A DNA stretch of 64,000 bases. It comes from Alteromonas_F sp964429915 (lineage in GTDB: Bacteria; Pseudomonadota; Gammaproteobacteria; Enterobacterales; Alteromonadaceae). The stretch lies in the NCBI GenBank assembly GCA_964429915.1, contig CAYSDZ010000010.1, forward strand, positions 32,876 to 96,875, in the 5' to 3' direction. The position numbers and the translations under genes are program-made. The notes below the pieces were generated by a model, which was given only the letters and a program-made list of their open reading frames with translations, was not told the origin of the DNA and did no database searches. Shown here piece by piece: positions 1 through 8,759 of the stretch; position 1 is the first letter of the stretch, and each line of letters opens with the position of its first letter.

Positions 1-91
1 TTGGGGCGTCTTTTTTGCTATTCCTCTTGCCACTTTAGTCAAAGCATTAATCACTGCTTGGAGTAGCGAATCGGGAGAAACCTTGGTTTAA
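1..91 (+). CDS. PerM/AI-2E-family transporter, C-terminal end only
   Basis: The first 91 bases carry an open frame (frame 2) that enters from the left edge and ends at TAA 89-91. Its 29 residues begin WGVFFAIPLATLVKAL and end in GETLV. A G-x-FFAIPLATL-x-KA stretch is typical of the cytoplasmic C-terminus of PerM/YdiK-type (AI-2E) multi-pass membrane proteins. Only this tail is visible, so identity rests on one motif. The location beside bcp/dapA agrees with perM-like genes in related gammaproteobacteria, as I recall. Confidence 0.6.
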   Translation, partial: WGVFFAIPLATLVKALITAWSSESGETLV

Positions 92-247
92 AACCAAAAG
101 CCGACTAGAAACGAGCTTGGCAAGCACAACCGAAAAATTGGTTAAAACGAACTATCTTTTATTTTTAAATTTCGATGTATGGGTTCTATCAACCCTTTTT
201 GGTTTAAAGAAACTAATGTGTCCGTTAGCAACTTTTTAATGCTTTCT

Positions 248-940
248 TTATTTTTTTGTGTGAGAGGAAATATAGAGCGCGCTGTTATACGTTTTAAAAA
301 ATTTAACGGGCTCTATTTGTTCACTTTTTACTTGTGTAATTAAGGCGTGAGCTAATGAGATCTCAAGGCTTGACAAATAATCTATGCGTTTTCTCAAAAG
401 CAACTCGATGCCAGTTTGAGCATTGACGACTTGAATTTGCTGAACTGTTTTATCTTTTAAAAAAGCGCTAAATTCTTTTCCATAATACGCGCCTCTGACA
501 AACCCTATGCTAATGTTTTTATTGCTTAGGTCAGAAGCATCAAATGTTTGTTCGTTTTTTAAACGTATTAAAACGGTTCGAGTACTTTCAATTAATCCGA
601 TTTGCTCAATGGAATCGACACTGTTCGCTCGGTCCAGTAAAATTGTCAGGTCAGCATTCCCTGTGGTTAATTCACGTAAAGCGCGACTGACGGGAACCAA
701 GTCTATTTTAATCGGTATATTTGCTTCAGTCGCTATCAAATGAGCGATATCGACAACGGTTCCTTGTGGGCGTCCTTTGTCATCGAGATAACCAAAGGGT
801 AACGAATCGTAAACTGCAAAGCGTAAGCTGGGTGGCTCGGTATTAGCAGCTGTGGAATTCGAAACAATAAAAACCTGCAGAAACAAGCATATTGTTCTGA
901 TGCAATTGAAGAAAATGCCGCTGCATAGGAAGTGCTTCAT
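248..940 (-). CDS. Periplasmic solute-binding protein (SBP_bac_3-like), frame broken near the C-terminus
   Basis: The reading frame gives 230 residues: a hydrophobic N-terminal signal (about residues 1-31), then the family-3 opening LRFAVYDSLPFGYLDDKGRPQG, followed by a G-x-VVDIAHLIA segment. Together these indicate a small polar amino-acid-type binding protein of the kind often lacking a cognate ABC permease in Alteromonadales. The frame stops right after an A7 run (complement of 251-257). Shifting by -1 there opens 36 further codons to a stop at 142-144, reading like the usual closing helix of the family (IKKALKKLLTDTL, then NQKGLIEPIH). The native protein was probably about 268 residues. 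Substrate unknown. The gene stands alone, convergent with the PerM tail. Confidence 0.7.
   Translation of the reverse strand: MKHFLCSGIFFNCIRTICLFLQVFIVSNSTAANTEPPSLRFAVYDSLPFGYLDDKGRPQGTVVDIAHLIATEANIPIKIDLVPVSRALRELTTGNADLTILLDRANSVDSIEQIGLIESTRTVLIRLKNEQTFDASDLSNKNISIGFVRGAYYGKEFSAFLKDKTVQQIQVVNAQTGIELLLRKRIDYLSSLEISLAHALITQVKSEQIEPVKFFKTYNSALYISSHTKK
251..257 (-). other. A7 run at which the solute-binding protein changes frame
   Basis: On the minus strand the codons ACA AAA AAA TAA form an A AAA AAA heptamer immediately followed by the zero-frame stop. The -1 frame is open from here to position 142 and encodes a plausible protein end. This fits programmed -1 slippage, transcriptional slippage, a real one-base deletion, or a homopolymer sequencing error. 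The sequence alone cannot decide. Confidence 0.6.
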
Positions 941-1072
941 ACGCTCTTAATTTTCTATTTTGACTCTGGCTCTATAGTATACCAATAGTCTTAATGATTT
1001 AACTTTTACGTGAAATAAAGTTTAAAAAAATGTGAATAAAATATTTACTTGCTTTTATACTTTTGGTTAAGC

Positions 1073-1120
1073 GGATAGCTTCAAAGCTATCCACCTCTAA
1101 GATGTCCACCTCGAACATCT
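1073..1120 (-). terminator. Two hairpins downstream of bcp
   Basis: Two inverted repeats follow the bcp stop: GGATAGCTT/AAGCTATCC (1073-1092, 9-bp arms, 2-nt gap) and AGATGT/ACATCT (1100-1120). Neither is followed by a clear T-run, so these are at best weak or factor-assisted terminators between bcp and the solute-binding protein gene. Confidence 0.35.
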
Positions 1121-1128
1121 AAACAGCC

Positions 1129-1593
1129 TTAGCCCTGCAAGTACGCTAAAATAACGTCATGGTGATCCTTTGTTTTAAATTTGTCGAACACTTTTTCAAT
1201 AGTCCCATCTTCGTTTATTAAAAAAGAAATTCTGTGAATACCATCATATTCTTTGCCCATAAACTTCTTTGGTCCCCACACACCAAAGGCATCAGCAACG
1301 GCATGGTCTTCATCAGATAACAGCGTGAAATTCAAATTTTCTTTTTCAATAAATTTGGGTAAGCGTTTTACTGGGTCTGGGCTTACTCCCAAAACAACAA
1401 CGTTGTGCTTGTCCAAGCTATCTTTGCTATCTCTTAAGCATTGTGCCTGCACGGTGCAGCCAGGTGTCATTGCTTTTGGGTAAAAATAAACCAGTACTTT
1501 TTTACCCTTAAACTGTTCAAGGGAAGTGGTTTCACCGTCTTGGTTAAGTAAACTGAAAGAAGGGGCGCTATCGCCAGCGTTAAGCATGTTCAT
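1129..1593 (-). CDS. bcp: Thioredoxin-dependent thiol peroxidase (bacterioferritin comigratory protein, PrxQ type)
   Basis: A 154-residue 1-Cys/2-Cys peroxiredoxin of the BCP/PrxQ class that reduces hydrogen and organic peroxides with thioredoxin as donor. Visible landmarks are the N-terminal G-D-x-APSFSL-x-NQDG fold start, the active-site segment PKAMTPGCTVQAQC, which holds the peroxidatic Cys and a resolving Cys five residues later, and LLSDEDHAVADAFGVWG near the dimer/active-site face. Length matches E. coli Bcp (156). The ATG at 1593 is preferred over an ATG four codons upstream because AGGA sits 5 nt before it. It diverges from dapA, as bcp and dapA lie next to each other in E. coli. Confidence 0.93.
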   Translation of the reverse strand: MNMLNAGDSAPSFSLLNQDGETTSLEQFKGKKVLVYFYPKAMTPGCTVQAQCLRDSKDSLDKHNVVVLGVSPDPVKRLPKFIEKENLNFTLLSDEDHAVADAFGVWGPKKFMGKEYDGIHRISFLINEDGTIEKVFDKFKTKDHHDVILAYLQG

Positions 1594-1874
1594 CAAATTC
1601 CTCATACAATGATTGTGGTTCTATTTATGTTGACGTTTACGAGGGTAGAGATTTTTAAGTTCAATTTCAAAAATACACTTCTTACTTCTTCTAGTGCTTA
1701 GTGCTCGTACCTACTCTACCTTGAGATGCCCGATCCGACGTTTCTTGAAATAAATTGGGTATAAATAGCTTTGTTACGTTATTTTTCGCTGTTTTTTACT
1801 AAACCGACAATGAGATGACTTGTGTTTAACTGACGACATAATTACCATGTGCGCTTAGAAATATTGGAGTGAAT

Positions 1875-2756
1875 ATGTTTAAAGGTAGTTATGTGGCGTT
1901 GGTAACGCCCATGGATGATGAAGGCAATATTGATTATCGGGATTTAGAGGCGTGTATTGAATTTCACATCGAAAACAAAACCGATGGCATTGTATCTGTG
2001 GGTACAACGGGTGAATCAGCTACATTACCTTTCGAAGAACACTTTGACGTAGTTAAACATACTGTAAAGACGGTCGCCGGACGGATTCCTGTTATTGCTG
2101 GGAGCGGGGCGAACTCTACCGACGAAGCGATATTTTTAAGCCAAGGTTTGGCAAAAATGGGCGTAGATGGATTCTTAAGTGTCGTACCTTATTATAACAA
2201 GCCACAACAAGCAGGCATGGTTGCGCATTTTAATGCCATAGCCGACGCCACCGAGCTACCTGTTATTCTCTATAATGTGCCAGGCCGAACGGTCGCAGAC
2301 ATGCTGCCTGAAACGGTGTCTACTTTGGCAGCACATCCGAAAATAGTGGGTATTAAAGATGCAACGGGAGATATGGCTAGGCTGCATCAAACAAAAGCAC
2401 TTGTGCCAGACGACTTCATGCTACTCAGCGGTGATGATGAAACAAGTTGTGAGTTTTTAGCGCAAGGTGGGCACGGTGTTATTTCAGTAACCGCGAACAT
2501 AGCGCCAGCGGTGATGGCTCAAATGTGTCAAGCGGCAGCCGAAGGCGATGTAAATAAAGCAAAGCTGCTCAATGCGTCGATAGAAAAATTACATTCCGCA
2601 TTGTTTATAGAGCCAAACCCCGTTATGCCAAAGTGGGCATTGTATAAAATGCAAATGATTAAGTCGGCTTTCTTGCGCTTACCGATGGTTTTACCGGAAC
2701 TTGCTAGCCAAAAAATAATCGAAGATATTCTTAAAGAATACCAGTTATTAAAATAA
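1875..2756 (+). CDS. dapA: 4-hydroxy-tetrahydrodipicolinate synthase
   Basis: Condenses pyruvate with aspartate semialdehyde, the first committed step to diaminopimelate and lysine. The 293-residue TIM-barrel shows the GTTGES pyruvate-binding turn, YNVPGRT with the active-site Tyr, and GIKDATGD with the Schiff-base Lys. An in-frame GTG at 1869 overlaps the Shine-Dalgarno GGAG (1866-1869), so the ATG at 1875 is chosen. It heads a dapA-bamC-purC run in which the gaps are only about 10 nt. I saw no lysine-riboswitch-like structure in the 270-nt upstream gap, so regulation is not evident from sequence. Confidence 0.97.
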   Translation: MFKGSYVALVTPMDDEGNIDYRDLEACIEFHIENKTDGIVSVGTTGESATLPFEEHFDVVKHTVKTVAGRIPVIAGSGANSTDEAIFLSQGLAKMGVDGFLSVVPYYNKPQQAGMVAHFNAIADATELPVILYNVPGRTVADMLPETVSTLAAHPKIVGIKDATGDMARLHQTKALVPDDFMLLSGDDETSCEFLAQGGHGVISVTANIAPAVMAQMCQAAAEGDVNKAKLLNASIEKLHSALFIEPNPVMPKWALYKMQMIKSAFLRLPMVLPELASQKIIEDILKEYQLLK

Positions 2757-2768
2757 ACATAAGAGAAC

Positions 2769-3872
2769 ATGATGAAGAGCATTGTCAGTAGCCTTGTAGC
2801 TGCATGCGTAATAATAATGAGTGGTTGCAGTAGCGCAGACAAAACACGGATTGCTTCAGGTAGTTTTTCTTACATTAAGGCTGAAGAAGCGAGTGAAATA
2901 AAAGTGCCCGAAGGCTTAGATTCGCCTGAATATACTAGAGACTTTGAGCTACCTGAGCTAGGCGAAAATGCGCCGACTGAATACGTAGGCAAACAGCTCA
3001 CTATTGTATCGCCCTCGTTGGTGTTACCCCTAGTTCGAGGAAGCTACATTCAAGAAGGCAGTAAAAGCGCTAAGATAAAGTTCGATAAAGTAGACGACAG
3101 TAAAGCGTTAGATACAACCATATGGGATACCGTACTCAGTTTCTTAGACGAAAATGAAATCGCAGTAGAATCTTTTTCACCAGAAGAAGGGACGCTCATT
3201 ACCGATTGGATGTTAAACGACGACAGCGCAGACCGTAAATGGTACCAGTTCTTCAAAGACACCAATGCAACAGGAAGAAAGTTTGAATTCTCACTTAAAA
3301 TGGCGCCGCATGGGAGAACAGCAGAGCTAGGTGTCGAGCTTAAAGACTACTTAAAAACAGTTAACGATGAAGTGGTGGGGAGTATGGAAAATACCCTTGC
3401 TCGTTCTGAAGAAGTTGATGTATTGAACAAAATCGTCACCCATTATGAGTATGAAATTGGCGTACAAATTTCACAGATAAGAGAACAAATTAAACAAGGC
3501 CTAGACACCGAATTGGGCTTTAACGCTGATGGCGATCCTGCGTATATTGTTGATGGTATTTATGATGTTACTTGGCCTCGTCTTCAGCTAGTTTTGTTGA
3601 AATTGGGTTTCGACGTTAAAGATTTGGACAAGTCAAATGGCTTGGTTTTCGTAAGTTACGCAGGACCAGGCGGCGGATGGTGGACCAACTTGTTTTCAAG
3701 TGGTGAATCATTATTGGGTTTAGGCGATTATCGCTTAAAGGTACAGGCTCAAGGTACAAAAACAGCAGTTACCTTTATGACAGACGAAAGTGAAGTGTTC
3801 GACGTAAAACAAGTGACTGATTTATTTGAACCCTTTTCAAGTACAATGGCTAAAAATAACTTAGATATCTAA
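2769..3872 (+). CDS. bamC: Outer membrane assembly lipoprotein BamC
   Basis: Lipoprotein subunit of the BAM complex, which inserts beta-barrel proteins into the outer membrane. The N-terminus is a short lipoprotein signal ending in IIMSGC, with the acylated Cys around residue 20. It is followed by an unstructured stretch rich in acidic residues and Pro, then two helix-grip domains separated near residue 235. Length is 367 residues, close to the E. coli protein (344). Two consecutive ATG codons (2769, 2772) can both start it. Position between dapA and purC is the conserved nlpB location, which supports the name more strongly than the poorly conserved sequence does. Confidence 0.9.
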   Translation: MMKSIVSSLVAACVIIMSGCSSADKTRIASGSFSYIKAEEASEIKVPEGLDSPEYTRDFELPELGENAPTEYVGKQLTIVSPSLVLPLVRGSYIQEGSKSAKIKFDKVDDSKALDTTIWDTVLSFLDENEIAVESFSPEEGTLITDWMLNDDSADRKWYQFFKDTNATGRKFEFSLKMAPHGRTAELGVELKDYLKTVNDEVVGSMENTLARSEEVDVLNKIVTHYEYEIGVQISQIREQIKQGLDTELGFNADGDPAYIVDGIYDVTWPRLQLVLLKLGFDVKDLDKSNGLVFVSYAGPGGGWWTNLFSSGESLLGLGDYRLKVQAQGTKTAVTFMTDESEVFDVKQVTDLFEPFSSTMAKNNLDI

Positions 3873-3883
3873 TTGGGAACTAT

Positions 3884-4609
3884 ATGCAAAAGCGTGAAGA
3901 ATTGTATCGCGGTAAAGCAAAAACTGTTTTTTTAACAGAAGATGAAAATTTGCTTATTCTGGAATTTCGTAACGATACGTCAGCCTTTGATGGAGAAAAA
4001 ATAGAACAATTGGATCGCAAAGGTGAGGTCAATAATAAGTTTAATCACTTTATCATGAACACCTTGGAGGAAGCAGGTGTTAAAACCCAAGTCGAACATT
4101 TACTCTCTGATACTGAGTCTGTAGTAAAAAAATTAGATATGATCCCAGTAGAATGCGTGGTAAGAAACGTATCGGCTGGGTCTTTGGTCAAACGTTTAGG
4201 TGTTGATGAGGGGAAAGATCTCTCTCCTCCAATCTTTGAGTTTTTCTTAAAAAACGATGCTTTACACGATCCCATGGTTAACGATTATCACATTACTTCA
4301 TTTGGATGGGCGACAGAAGCGCAAATAGCAGCAATGAAGTCTGCTACATTTGAAGTCAACGCTATATTGCAGTCGTTGTTTGATAAAGTTGGAATGATAT
4401 TAGTCGACTATAAGTTAGAGTTTGGAATAGACGCTAATGGAGAGCTAGTACTCGGTGATGAGTTCACACCAGACGGCTGTAGATTATGGGATAAAGTGAC
4501 ACGTAAAAAAATGGATAAAGACCGTTTTCGTCAAGGTTTGGGCAGTGTGGTTGAGACGTACATAGAAGTCGCTGAACGTTTGGGTGTGTCGTTAGGGCCA
4601 GTTAATTAA
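3884..4609 (+). CDS. purC: Phosphoribosylaminoimidazole-succinocarboxamide synthase (SAICAR synthetase)
   Basis: Ligates aspartate to CAIR with ATP in de novo purine synthesis. At 241 residues it is the usual length of bacterial PurC. Recognisable parts are LYRGKAKTV at the N-terminus (nucleotide-binding strand), the VECVVRN-x-x-AGSL segment, LVDYKLEFG, and LGDEFTPDGCRLWD near the active site. It follows bamC by 11 nt and converges on the ferredoxin gene with only 5 nt between stop codons. A weak inverted repeat (GCCAGTT 4597-4603 / AACTGGC 4609-4615) spans the purC stop but lacks a T-run. Confidence 0.97.
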   Translation: MQKREELYRGKAKTVFLTEDENLLILEFRNDTSAFDGEKIEQLDRKGEVNNKFNHFIMNTLEEAGVKTQVEHLLSDTESVVKKLDMIPVECVVRNVSAGSLVKRLGVDEGKDLSPPIFEFFLKNDALHDPMVNDYHITSFGWATEAQIAAMKSATFEVNAILQSLFDKVGMILVDYKLEFGIDANGELVLGDEFTPDGCRLWDKVTRKKMDKDRFRQGLGSVVETYIEVAERLGVSLGPVN

Positions 4610-4614
4610 ACTGG

Positions 4615-4884
4615 CTATTCTAAGCTTAATGTAACATCGCTAAGTGGAAGGCTACAGCAAAGCAGCACCTCATCGTCATCAATAAAAGCTAAAGGATCAA
4701 TAAAATAATCGATTTGACCACTCACTAATTTGCATCTGCACGCTCCACAAAATCCATCACGACAATGAAACGGTGCTTCTATATTTTGAGCTTCTAACGA
4801 ATCTAACAAACTTTTTTGCGGAAGAGCAGGGAAGGCATCCTTTCCCTCTACTGTTATTTGGATGCCTTTTTCTTTATCGGCCAT
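4615..4884 (-). CDS. yfaE: 2Fe-2S ferredoxin of the YfaE type
   Basis: An 89-residue plant-type [2Fe-2S] ferredoxin with the ligand pattern CRDGFCGACRC (C-x4-C-x2-C) and the fourth Cys in LLCCSLP. In E. coli, YfaE maintains and regenerates the diferric-tyrosyl radical cofactor of NrdB. Here it is also the last gene of an nrdA-nrdB-yfaE operon, starting 18 nt after the nrdB stop, so the same job is inferred. It is compact and lacks any extra reductase domain. Confidence 0.92.
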   Translation of the reverse strand: MADKEKGIQITVEGKDAFPALPQKSLLDSLEAQNIEAPFHCRDGFCGACRCKLVSGQIDYFIDPLAFIDDDEVLLCCSLPLSDVTLSLE

Positions 4885-4902
4885 TAATCAGTATAAAACT
4901 GA

Positions 4903-6033
4903 TCATAATTCAAACTCTGCGAAATCCTCTTCACTCACGGCAGAGTCGATTTGCCCGACTAAGTAAGAGCTTATTTCTGACTCTTGAGGAGCAACTTGAA
5001 CATTATCTGAATTTAAATGGTTGTTCATCCAAGGCAGGGGGTTTGAACTAATATCAAAAGGTTTACCCAATCCAATAGCAGACATTCGCTGATTAGCAAT
5101 ATACTCAACGTATTGGCAAAGAATATCTTTGTTTAAACCAATCATTGAACCACTAGCAAACAAATACTCTGCCCATTGCTTTTCCTGTTCTACCGCATTT
5201 AAGAATATTGCTTTTGCTTCTTCTTCACATTCTTTGGCAATCTCTGCCATTTCAGGGTCATCTTTTCCTTTGGCCCATATATTCAAAATGTGTTGAGTGG
5301 AAGATAGGTGTAAATTTTCATCTCTGGCAATAAGACGAATAATTTTGGAATTTCCTTCCATCAATTTTCTTTCGGCAAATGCGAACGTACAGGCGAAAGA
5401 AACATAAAACCGAATGGCTTCTAATGCATTAACTGAATTCATGCACAAATAAAGTTTTTTCTTTAGCTCACGTAAAGTAATGGTATGTACTTCGCCGTTC
5501 ACTGTGTGCACACCCTCACCTTGAGTCTGCCAAAGCTGAGTAGCAAAAATGAGATCATCGTAATACTTTGAAATATCCGCAGCTCTGCGCTTAATTTCCT
5601 CATTTTCAACGATATCCTCAAAAATATCGCTAGGATCAGAAAATAAATTACGCAAAATATGGGTGTAAGAACGAGAATGTATGGTTTCGAAAAATGACCA
5701 CGTTTCTATCCACGTTTCTAACTCTGGGAGCGAAACGATGGGCAGCAGTGCAATATTCGGGCTTCTTCCTTGAACCGAGTCAAGCAGAGTTTGATACTTC
5801 AAATTAGATATGAAAATATGTTTTTCAGATTCAGTTAAAGCCTGAAAATCAACTCTGTCGCGAGAGACGTCAACTTCTTCAGGGCGCCAGAAAAAACTAA
5901 TTTGTTTCTCGATCAGTTTTTCAAAAATTGCGTGTTTTTGTTGATCATACCTAGCAACATTAACAGGGTTACCAAAAAACATGGGTTCGTTTAATGGATT
6001 AATACTTTTTTGATTAAACGTTGTATATTTCAT
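4903..6033 (-). CDS. nrdB: Class Ia ribonucleotide reductase, beta subunit
   Basis: Small subunit of the aerobic NDP reductase; it holds the di-iron/tyrosyl-radical cofactor. The 376 residues match E. coli NrdB (376). Iron-ligand-bearing helices are visible: the E-x-x-FF-x-x-IHS-x-SYTH segment, EAIRFYVSFACTFAF, and ARDENLHLSSTQ with the E-x-x-H pair. The C-terminal tail is acidic (SEEDFAEFEL), as needed for docking to NrdA. It lies 17 nt after nrdA and 18 nt before the ferredoxin gene, all on the minus strand. Confidence 0.97.
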   Translation of the reverse strand: MKYTTFNQKSINPLNEPMFFGNPVNVARYDQQKHAIFEKLIEKQISFFWRPEEVDVSRDRVDFQALTESEKHIFISNLKYQTLLDSVQGRSPNIALLPIVSLPELETWIETWSFFETIHSRSYTHILRNLFSDPSDIFEDIVENEEIKRRAADISKYYDDLIFATQLWQTQGEGVHTVNGEVHTITLRELKKKLYLCMNSVNALEAIRFYVSFACTFAFAERKLMEGNSKIIRLIARDENLHLSSTQHILNIWAKGKDDPEMAEIAKECEEEAKAIFLNAVEQEKQWAEYLFASGSMIGLNKDILCQYVEYIANQRMSAIGLGKPFDISSNPLPWMNNHLNSDNVQVAPQESEISSYLVGQIDSAVSEEDFAEFEL

Positions 6034-6050
6034 ATCAGACTATTCTATTC

Positions 6051-8372
6051 TTATATTTTACACGCACCACCAGCGCAATCGTCATCTTCTTCCACCACGA
6101 CCTGCTGAGCATTAGGTTTTGTTTTCACTTCTTTCTGACTATCAGTAGAACTATCAGACGCTCCATCACGTGTGTTGTGATAGTAGAGCGTTTTGATTCC
6201 CAACTTGTAAGTTGTTAGCAAATCTTTCAATAACAGCTTCATTGGCACCTTGCCATTGGGGTACTTGCTCGGGTCGTAATTTGTATTGGCTGAAATCGTT
6301 TGATCAACAAATTTCTGCATAATACCGACTAATTGTAAATAACCATCGTTAGAAGGGATATCCCACAACAACTCGTATGCATCTTTTAAACGGTTGTATT
6401 CGGGCACAACCTGCTTAAGCACCCCGTCCTTACTAGACTTTATACTGATATGTCCTCGAGGTGGTTCAATACCATTTGTCGCATTTGATATTTGCGATGA
6501 GGTTTCAGATGGCATCAAGGCTGAAAGTGTAGAGTTTCTTAAACCATGTGTTTCAATGTCTTTCCGTAAACTTTCCCAATCTAAGTGCAAAGGCTCTTTA
6601 CAAATTGCATCTATATCTTTCTTGTACGAATCTATAGGCAATATACCTTGCGCGTAAGTGGTTTCGTTAAACTTAGGGCACGCCCCTTTTTCTTTGGCCA
6701 AATTATTAGAGGCTTTTAACAAATAAAACTGCACTGCTTCAAACGTTTTGTGCACTAAACCATTTGCACTGAAATCAGAGTATTTCACACCATTTTTTGC
6801 AAGATAATAAGCAAAGTTAATGACGCCTATACCCAACGTTCTTCTGCCCATTGTTGCGTTATATGCCGCGGGTACAGGGTAGTCTTGGTAATCAAGCAAG
6901 CTATCCAGTGCTCTTACTGATAAATCGGCCAGTTCGTCGAGTTCATCAAGTGATTGGATGGCACCCAGATTAAAAGCAGAAAGCGTACACAGCGCTATTT
7001 CACCATTTTCGTCGTTGACGTGTTGCAGCGGCTTGGTCGGTAACGCGATTTCTAGACACAAATTGCTTTGTCGAACAGGTGCTAGCTCTGGATTAAAAGG
7101 GCTGTGGGTGTTGCAGTGGTCAACGTTTTGCAAATAAATACGGCCAGTGCTCGCTCGCTCTTGCATAAATAAGCTGAACAATTCCATAGCGCGGATTTGT
7201 TTTTTACGGATATTTTTATCAGCTTCGTATTTAATATACAACGCTTCAAACTTGTTTTGGTCTGCAAAAAATGCATCATACAATCCGGGCACATCAGAGG
7301 GGCTGAACAGTGTTATATGACTGTCTTTCATCATGCGCTGATACATTAATTTATTGAATTGGACGCCGTAATCTAAATGTCGAACACGGTTTTCCTCTAC
7401 ACCCCGATTGTTTTTAAGCACTAATAAAGATTCAACTTCCATGTGCCATAGAGGGTAAAACAAGGTCGCTGCACCGCCTCGAACACCGCCTTGCGAACAA
7501 CTTTTAACCGCTGTTTGGAAATATTTATAAAACGGGATACAACCCGTATGGAAAGCTTCGCCACCACGAATAGGGCTACCCAAGGCTCTAATGCGACCTG
7601 CATTAACACCAATCCCAGCGCGTTGGCTGACGTACTTAACAATAGCACTGGATGTTGCGTTTATGGAATCTAGGCTATCTCCTGCTTCGATTAACACACA
7701 AGAACTGAATTGACGAGTAGGGGTGCGCACACCTGCCATAATGGGCGTAGGTAGTGATAGTTTGAAGGTGGATGCAGCGTTATAAAACCGACGAATATAA
7801 TCTAGCCTGTCATCCTTCGGGTAATTTGCAAAAAGGCAAGCGGCAACTAATACATATAAAAACTGTGCGCTTTCATATATTTCACCGGTGACGCGATTCT
7901 GTACGAGGTACTTTCCCTCGAGTTGTTTTACTGCGGCATAACTGAAGCTCATGTCTCGCCAGTGGTCGATAAATTCGTCCATCTCGGCAAATTCTTGCTC
8001 GTTGTAGTCAGCTAACAAATGCTTGTCGTATTTGCCTTTTTCAACCATATCTTTGACGTGCTGATACAGCGGAGGAGGCTCAAATTGTCCATACGCTTTT
8101 TTACGCAAATGAAAAATACTAAGTCGCGCGGCTAAATATTGATAATCGGGTGTTTCGGTTGAAATAAGATCAGCGGCAGATTTGATAATAGTTTCATGAA
8201 TTTCTGCCGTTTTTATACCGTTAAAAAACTGTAAATGCGATTTAATTTCGACTTGGGAAACGGAAACATCACTTAATCCCTCGGCTGCCCATTCAATCAC
8301 TTTGTGAATTTTGTCTAGATCGATAGGTTCCTGCTCACCATTTCGTTTGGTTACGTAGAGCGTTTCGTTCAT
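6051..8372 (-). CDS. nrdA: Class Ia ribonucleoside-diphosphate reductase, alpha subunit
   Basis: Catalytic large subunit making dNDPs from NDPs. The 773 residues begin with an ATP-cone allosteric domain (VTKRNGEQEPIDLDKIHKVI). They continue through the ten-stranded barrel with QFSSCVL (redox Cys), SNLCLEIALP and the NLGAI active-site loop, and end in a swinging tail DDDCAGGACKI whose Cys pair shuttles reducing equivalents. It is first in the nrdA-nrdB-yfaE operon. The 387-nt gap upstream should hold its promoter and any NrdR or DnaA sites, but I could not mark one with confidence. Confidence 0.97.
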   Translation of the reverse strand: MNETLYVTKRNGEQEPIDLDKIHKVIEWAAEGLSDVSVSQVEIKSHLQFFNGIKTAEIHETIIKSAADLISTETPDYQYLAARLSIFHLRKKAYGQFEPPPLYQHVKDMVEKGKYDKHLLADYNEQEFAEMDEFIDHWRDMSFSYAAVKQLEGKYLVQNRVTGEIYESAQFLYVLVAACLFANYPKDDRLDYIRRFYNAASTFKLSLPTPIMAGVRTPTRQFSSCVLIEAGDSLDSINATSSAIVKYVSQRAGIGVNAGRIRALGSPIRGGEAFHTGCIPFYKYFQTAVKSCSQGGVRGGAATLFYPLWHMEVESLLVLKNNRGVEENRVRHLDYGVQFNKLMYQRMMKDSHITLFSPSDVPGLYDAFFADQNKFEALYIKYEADKNIRKKQIRAMELFSLFMQERASTGRIYLQNVDHCNTHSPFNPELAPVRQSNLCLEIALPTKPLQHVNDENGEIALCTLSAFNLGAIQSLDELDELADLSVRALDSLLDYQDYPVPAAYNATMGRRTLGIGVINFAYYLAKNGVKYSDFSANGLVHKTFEAVQFYLLKASNNLAKEKGACPKFNETTYAQGILPIDSYKKDIDAICKEPLHLDWESLRKDIETHGLRNSTLSALMPSETSSQISNATNGIEPPRGHISIKSSKDGVLKQVVPEYNRLKDAYELLWDIPSNDGYLQLVGIMQKFVDQTISANTNYDPSKYPNGKVPMKLLLKDLLTTYKLGIKTLYYHNTRDGASDSSTDSQKEVKTKPNAQQVVVEEDDDCAGGACKI

Positions 8373-8759
8373 TTATTTATCCAATTACCATAAGCGCTGA
8401 CAGAAGAGGTGTGTGTTACGGCACCTTTTTATGACTATATCTGAAGCTTTTTATTTAATCTCGACGTCACGTAATCTCTGAGTTAAATTAACGTGGAACG
8501 AGCCATTTCGAGTCGATATTTAATCGCGATGAGCAACAAGTAAAATTTGCGCTCTTTGAATATGAAATTCTGCTTCAAGTTATGTCACAAGATAGTGAGG
8601 TTTTAATTGTAATGCAACCCAATACAAAGGGTTTATCTCAGTTGAACCTGTACCTTATTTATTACTGTTAGTGAAAGCTAACCTATAAACGCAAACCGTT
8701 AACATTTAACACGGTTTTCAAGTCAGACTTGTTAAAAACTTAAAAAAAACCATTGTGTT
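8373..8759. other. Non-coding gap between ubiG and nrdA, probable nrdA control region
   Basis: The 387 nt contain no convincing gene in any frame. Both neighbours are on the minus strand, so this is the downstream end of ubiG and the leader of nrdA. An inverted repeat AAACCGT/ACGGTTT sits around 8694-8720. A T8 run on the minus strand follows an imperfect hairpin that overlaps the ubiG stop (about 8745-8768), which may terminate ubiG. No NrdR-box pair could be assigned by eye. Confidence 0.5.

Noticed and set aside
1606..1874. Possible lysine riboswitch upstream of dapA
   Set aside because: No set of paired stems or conserved junction of the lysine class could be traced in the 270 nt.
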